A stretch of DNA of 21,546 nucleotides from JBCDBH01 sp039184055 (GTDB taxonomy: Bacteria > Acidobacteriota > Thermoanaerobaculia > Multivoradales > J023), in contig JBCDBH010000056.1 of assembly GCA_039184055.1 (NCBI GenBank), positions 1-21,546 of the forward strand, written 5' to 3'. A model generated the notes under the pieces. The model did not search any database. It saw nothing but the letters and a program-made list of their open reading frames with translations, and was not told the DNA's origin. Position numbers and translations under genes: made by a program. This document shows positions 19,971 through 21,546 of the stretch, piece by piece (the first letter of the stretch is position 1; every line of letters starts with the position of its first letter).

Positions 19971-21546
19971 TCAGCTGGACATCGCACGACCGAGCTCGAC
20001 CTCGAGTCCGGATACCGGCAGACAGCGGCGATCGTCACACGCCTGGTAGTGCAGCCGGAGCTTCGCCTGTTCCGAGGTGGGACGAACCCGACCGACGACC
20101 TCGAAGGTCCCGCTGTAGACCATCACGGACGTCGAGGAGTCGGCCAGTACCTTTTCGTCGCCTCCCGGATAGACGACGTCACGCAACGTCGCATCCTGAC
20201 CTTCGAGACGTGTCGCTGGCACCGGCGCACCCGGCTGATGCGCGTAGACATGCCAGCCCGGGGACAAGGTGACTTCGAGCCGGAACGGAATCCAATCGCC
20301 TTCTTCGATTTCACCGACCCCGAACCGGGCCTGGACGACATCGCGTGCAGTCTCTTCCGCCTCGGTCATCGGTGCATCGAGGTCGCTCGTCTCGACACCT
20401 GGAAAGACAGCGTGGAAACGATGCACCGCGAGGGTCAGCATCTTTGCGCCGTCGAGCGCCCGAGAGGCGAAAATGGCGAAGGCCTTGAGGGTGGTTTCGG
20501 CATGCTGACGCCACCGCGCGTCGCCATCGAGCCGGGCGAGCTCGATCAGGTTGAGCGCCGCGATTGCATTGGCTGCCGGCAGCGCGCCATCGAGCACTTC
20601 TTTCGACCGCACCAGGACGTCGTCTCGTTGCGCGCTGGTGAAAAAACCACCCTTCGCATCGGCGAGGCGCTCGATCTGCTCGTCGGTGAGCCGCATCGCG
20701 GCGGCCAGCCAATCCCCCTCGGGATCGGCCTCGTGAAGGGTGAGCAAACCCTGAACGAAAAAGACATAGTCACCGAGCAAGGCGTCGACCCGTGTCTCAC
20801 CCGCTCGCCAGCTATGCCGCAACGGCCCCTCGCCGGAGTCGAGATGTTCGAGCACGAAGGACGCTGCGCGACGCGCCTGGTCGAGCATGTCGGCGTCGTC
20901 GAAATGACGTGCGGCGAGCGCCAAGCCGTGGATCGCCATGCCGTTCCAATCGGTGAGCACCTTGTCGTCGGTGAGCGGCCGGGGGCGCTCGGCTCGTGTC
21001 TCGAACAATCGAGCCCGTAGCGGCTCGATCTGCGCCAGAAGATCGTCGTAGGTCATATGCCGACGCTCGGCTTGCGTCGCGAGGCCATCCGGCAGATGCA
21101 GAACGAAGTGGTCGTCCTCGAAGAACGGCGCACCGGAGAAACCGTAGATCGGCGCCAAAAAGCCCGCGTCTTCGGCACCCAACACGGCCGTCAGCTCGCC
21201 GAGCGTCCACACATAGAACGCCCCTTCACGCCCCGCCGTTTCGGCGTCGATGGCGCTCCAGAGCTCACCGTGCTCACCGGTCATCTCACGGGCGAGAAAC
21301 GCCGCCGTCGCGCGCACGATTCGTTCGGCCTCGGGGTTCCCGGTGCGAGCGTGGGCACGGGTGTAGAGCGCCAGCAAGTGGGCGTTGTCGTAGAGCATCT
21401 TTTCGAAATGCGGGATCTTCCACTCTTGATCGGTGGCGTAGCGATGAAAGCCACCACCGAGCTGATCGAATAGACCGCCACGCGCCATGTGATCGAGCGA
21501 CTCGTCGAGCATCCGCGCCGCCTCGTCGTCGCCTTCGGCGAGCGCC
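19971..21546 (-). CDS. YyaL/DUF255-type protein with DsbD-alpha-like C-terminus (5' end outside window)
   Basis: C-terminal 524 or so residues of a protein whose start lies beyond the right edge; the frame is open to 21546. The visible bulk is the alpha/alpha-barrel part of the YyaL/spermatogenesis-associated-20 family: GGGFHRYATDQEWKIPHFEKML, GAFYVWTLGELTAVLG, DDKVLTDWNGMAIHGLAL. The DUF255 thioredoxin domain expected at the N-terminus would be outside the window. The last 120 or so residues differ: WIPFRLEVTLSPGWHVYAHQ, then YSGTFEVVG and LHYQACDDRRCLPV. These match the N-terminal (alpha) domain of DsbD, including its two redox cysteines (codons 20037-20039 and 20022-20024, five residues apart). 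A thioredoxin-fold plus DsbD-alpha fusion suggests a disulfide or thiol-redox role; that is inference. The first in-frame ATG in the window (21512) is internal, not the start. Confidence 0.88.
   Translation of the reverse strand, partial: ALAEGDDEAARMLDESLDHMARGGLFDQLGGGFHRYATDQEWKIPHFEKMLYDNAHLLALYTRAHARTGNPEAERIVRATAAFLAREMTGEHGELWSAIDAETAGREGAFYVWTLGELTAVLGAEDAGFLAPIYGFSGAPFFEDDHFVLHLPDGLATQAERRHMTYDDLLAQIEPLRARLFETRAERPRPLTDDKVLTDWNGMAIHGLALAARHFDDADMLDQARRAASFVLEHLDSGEGPLRHSWRAGETRVDALLGDYVFFVQGLLTLHEADPEGDWLAAAMRLTDEQIERLADAKGGFFTSAQRDDVLVRSKEVLDGALPAANAIAALNLIELARLDGDARWRQHAETTLKAFAIFASRALDGAKMLTLAVHRFHAVFPGVETSDLDAPMTEAEETARDVVQARFGVGEIEEGDWIPFRLEVTLSPGWHVYAHQPGAPVPATRLEGQDATLRDVVYPGGDEKVLADSSTSVMVYSGTFEVVGRVRPTSEQAKLRLHYQACDDRRCLPVSGLEVELGRAMSS

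Noticed and set aside
20049..21020. 323-aa plus-strand ORF over the YyaL gene
   Set aside because: Antisense to a conserved barrel domain; no start signal and no motif.
1..21546. tRNA, rRNA or SRP (4.5S) RNA genes
   Set aside because: No cloverleaf, T-arm consensus or 4.5S-like GGAA-tetraloop hairpin was noticed in the intergenic regions on either strand; this was by eye, not by a covariance search.

Overview
The window is about 21.5 kb of GC-rich, densely coding bacterial chromosome with no mobile elements, rRNA/tRNA genes or CRISPR arrays that I can see. The codon style, the KH-domain gene inside the ffh/rpsP/rimM/trmD/rplS/rnhB cluster, and the large TPR protein with an acidic linker recall Acidobacteriota or 'deltaproteobacterial' (Myxococcota-like) genomes. 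That placement is an inference with low confidence. The organism looks Gram-negative: there are DsbD-like, signal-peptide and membrane-anchored proteins.

Layout: (1) 1-267 is the non-coding tail downstream of pyruvate kinase (268-1749, minus). (2) A run of eleven plus-strand genes fills 1863-13848: ffh, rpsP, khpA, rimM, trmD, rplS, rnhB, a 1008-aa TPR protein, an unrecognised membrane-anchored protein, rarA and a comM/YifB-type AAA+ gene. The first seven form the classic SRP / ribosome-maturation / tRNA-m1G37 cluster. The next four are spaced by only 1-55 nt and are probably partly co-transcribed. (3) A minus-strand pair follows, yccF (13864-14232) and an M14-type carboxypeptidase (14313-15326), with a terminator-like hairpin between them. 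(4) arfB (15355-15777) runs divergently from the carboxypeptidase. (5) A secreted HExxH (MA-clan) peptidase with TPR-like repeats is on the minus strand (15813-17501). (6) A membrane-anchored beta-repeat protein (17718-18545) and a GT1/MGT-family glycosyltransferase (18645-19964) are on the plus strand. (7) The window closes with the C-terminal two-thirds or so of a YyaL/DUF255-type protein (minus, runs off the right edge) that carries a DsbD-alpha-like C-terminal domain.

Functionally the first half is translation and genome maintenance: co-translational targeting (Ffh), 30S and 50S proteins and maturation (S16, RimM, KhpA, L19), tRNA modification (TrmD), RNase HII, RarA and ComM. ArfB, further on, rescues stalled ribosomes. 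The second half holds envelope and proteolysis genes with no obvious common pathway.

The most notable items are regulatory structure rather than a new gene system. They are an almost identical extended -10 box before ffh and rpsP (ffh possibly near-leaderless), a good sigma70-like promoter for rplS inside a perfect palindrome across the trmD stop codon, mutually exclusive hairpins in the rplS-rnhB spacer, a hairpin that traps the yccF ribosome-binding site, and three 15-bp-period repeats at the start of the MA peptidase gene. At protein level the YyaL-DsbD-alpha fusion and the TPR protein's repeated F-[ST]-L-D-L acidic motifs stand out. I did not find convincing evidence of a wholly new defence or biosynthetic system.
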